NCBI GenBank assembly: GCA_023457475.1
Contig: JAEWLO010000412.1
Span: 1 to 6,748, forward strand
Origin: Pseudomonadota bacterium
Lineage (GTDB): Bacteria > Pseudomonadota > Gammaproteobacteria > Xanthomonadales > Xanthomonadaceae
Direction: 5' to 3'
DNA: 6,748 nucleotides
In this document: in pieces, positions 6,382 to 6,748 of the stretch
Position numbering within the stretch: position 1 is the first letter of the stretch
How the letters are laid out: the number at the start of each line of letters is the position of its first letter
Translations under genes and position numbers: made by a program
The notes under the pieces: generated by a model
Databases searched by the model: none
Seen by the model: only the letters and a program-made list of their open reading frames with translations
Told to the model about the DNA's origin: nothing

Positions 6382-6748
6382 ATGTTGTGGATGATCGACA
6401 ACTACGACAGCTTCACCTACAACCTCGTGCAGTACCTGCAGACGCTGGGGGCCGAGGTGAAGGTGGTGCGCAATGACGCGATGAGCGTGGACGAGATCGC
6501 CGCACAGCGCCCCGAGCGCATCGTGATCTCGCCCGGCCCATGCACGCCGAACGAGGCGGGGGTGTCGCTGGAACTGATCCGGCGGCTCGGTCCGACCACG
6601 CCGATCCTCGGCGTGTGCCTGGGGCACCAGAGCATCGGCCAGGTGTACGGCGGCGAAGTGATCCGCGCCGGCAACATCATGCACGGCAAGACCTCGCCGA
6701 TCCGCCACGAAGGCAAGGGCGTGTTCGCCGGCCTGCCGGACCGTTACC
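6382..6748 (+). CDS. trpG: Anthranilate synthase component II, glutamine amidotransferase (TrpG), 3' truncated by window
   Basis: Hydrolyses glutamine and passes the ammonia to TrpE for anthranilate synthesis; in many bacteria the same protein also serves para-aminobenzoate synthase (PabA role). Only the first 122 codons are present; the family is usually about 190 aa, so the Cys-His-Glu triad is incomplete here and the His and Glu lie beyond the window. Visible class I amidotransferase features are IDNYDSFTYNLVQYL (5-19), the oxyanion segment SPGPCTPNEAG (50-60), and the nucleophile elbow GVCLGHQSIG (77-86) with Cys79. HGKTSP (101-106) follows, as in TrpG/PabA. ATG 6382 is the first possible start, since an in-frame TGA stands at 6376-6378, and it has a Shine-Dalgarno; ATG 6391 is a less likely alternative. 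High GC like trpE. By analogy with relatives, trpD and trpC probably follow, but this is outside the window. Confidence 0.96.
   Translation, partial: MLWMIDNYDSFTYNLVQYLQTLGAEVKVVRNDAMSVDEIAAQRPERIVISPGPCTPNEAGVSLELIRRLGPTTPILGVCLGHQSIGQVYGGEVIRAGNIMHGKTSPIRHEGKGVFAGLPDRY

Noticed and set aside
6332..6394. A 20-codon frame ending in the trpG start region
   Set aside because: No ribosome-binding site and no Trp codons; short frames of this size are common by chance, so coupling to trpG is not supported.

Overview
The window looks like a chromosomal segment from a member of the Xanthomonadaceae, most likely Stenotrophomonas or a close relative. Three things point there: the high GC of most genes, the protein sequences of the trp genes, and above all the C-terminal domain of the first protein. 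That domain matches the XVIPCD secretion signal, which is known from substrates of the Xanthomonadales antibacterial type IV secretion system. The species assignment is inferred from protein recognition only.

All four genes lie on the + strand. (1) 112-2490 encodes a 792-residue predicted T4SS effector with an N-terminal lipase/alpha-beta-hydrolase domain carrying a GHSLGGG nucleophile elbow and a C-terminal XVIPCD signal with a Gln-rich tail. A perfect 12-bp GC hairpin ends this unit at 2500-2530. (2) 2679-4154 is trpE, anthranilate synthase component I, starting at TTG behind a strong Shine-Dalgarno. Its leader (2531-2678) has a candidate promoter, a pyrimidine stretch complementary to the trpE ribosome-binding site, and between them a Trp-rich reading frame with codons W-R-W-W. 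(3) 4240-6315 encodes a 691-residue membrane acyltransferase-3 (OafA-like) with a C-terminal periplasmic SGNH domain and clearly lower GC than its neighbours. (4) 6382 to the window end is the first 122 codons of trpG, the glutamine amidotransferase subunit of anthranilate synthase.

TrpE and TrpG form one enzyme (chorismate + glutamine to anthranilate), yet here their genes are separated by a surface-polysaccharide or cell-envelope acyltransferase and preceded by an antibacterial effector. This suggests a conserved metabolic locus whose gaps host variable envelope and competition genes.

The two points most worth following are the possible Trp-responsive translational switch in the trpE leader, and the absence of a recognisable immunity gene beside the effector inside this window. 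No RNA genes, insertion sequences or CRISPR arrays were seen.
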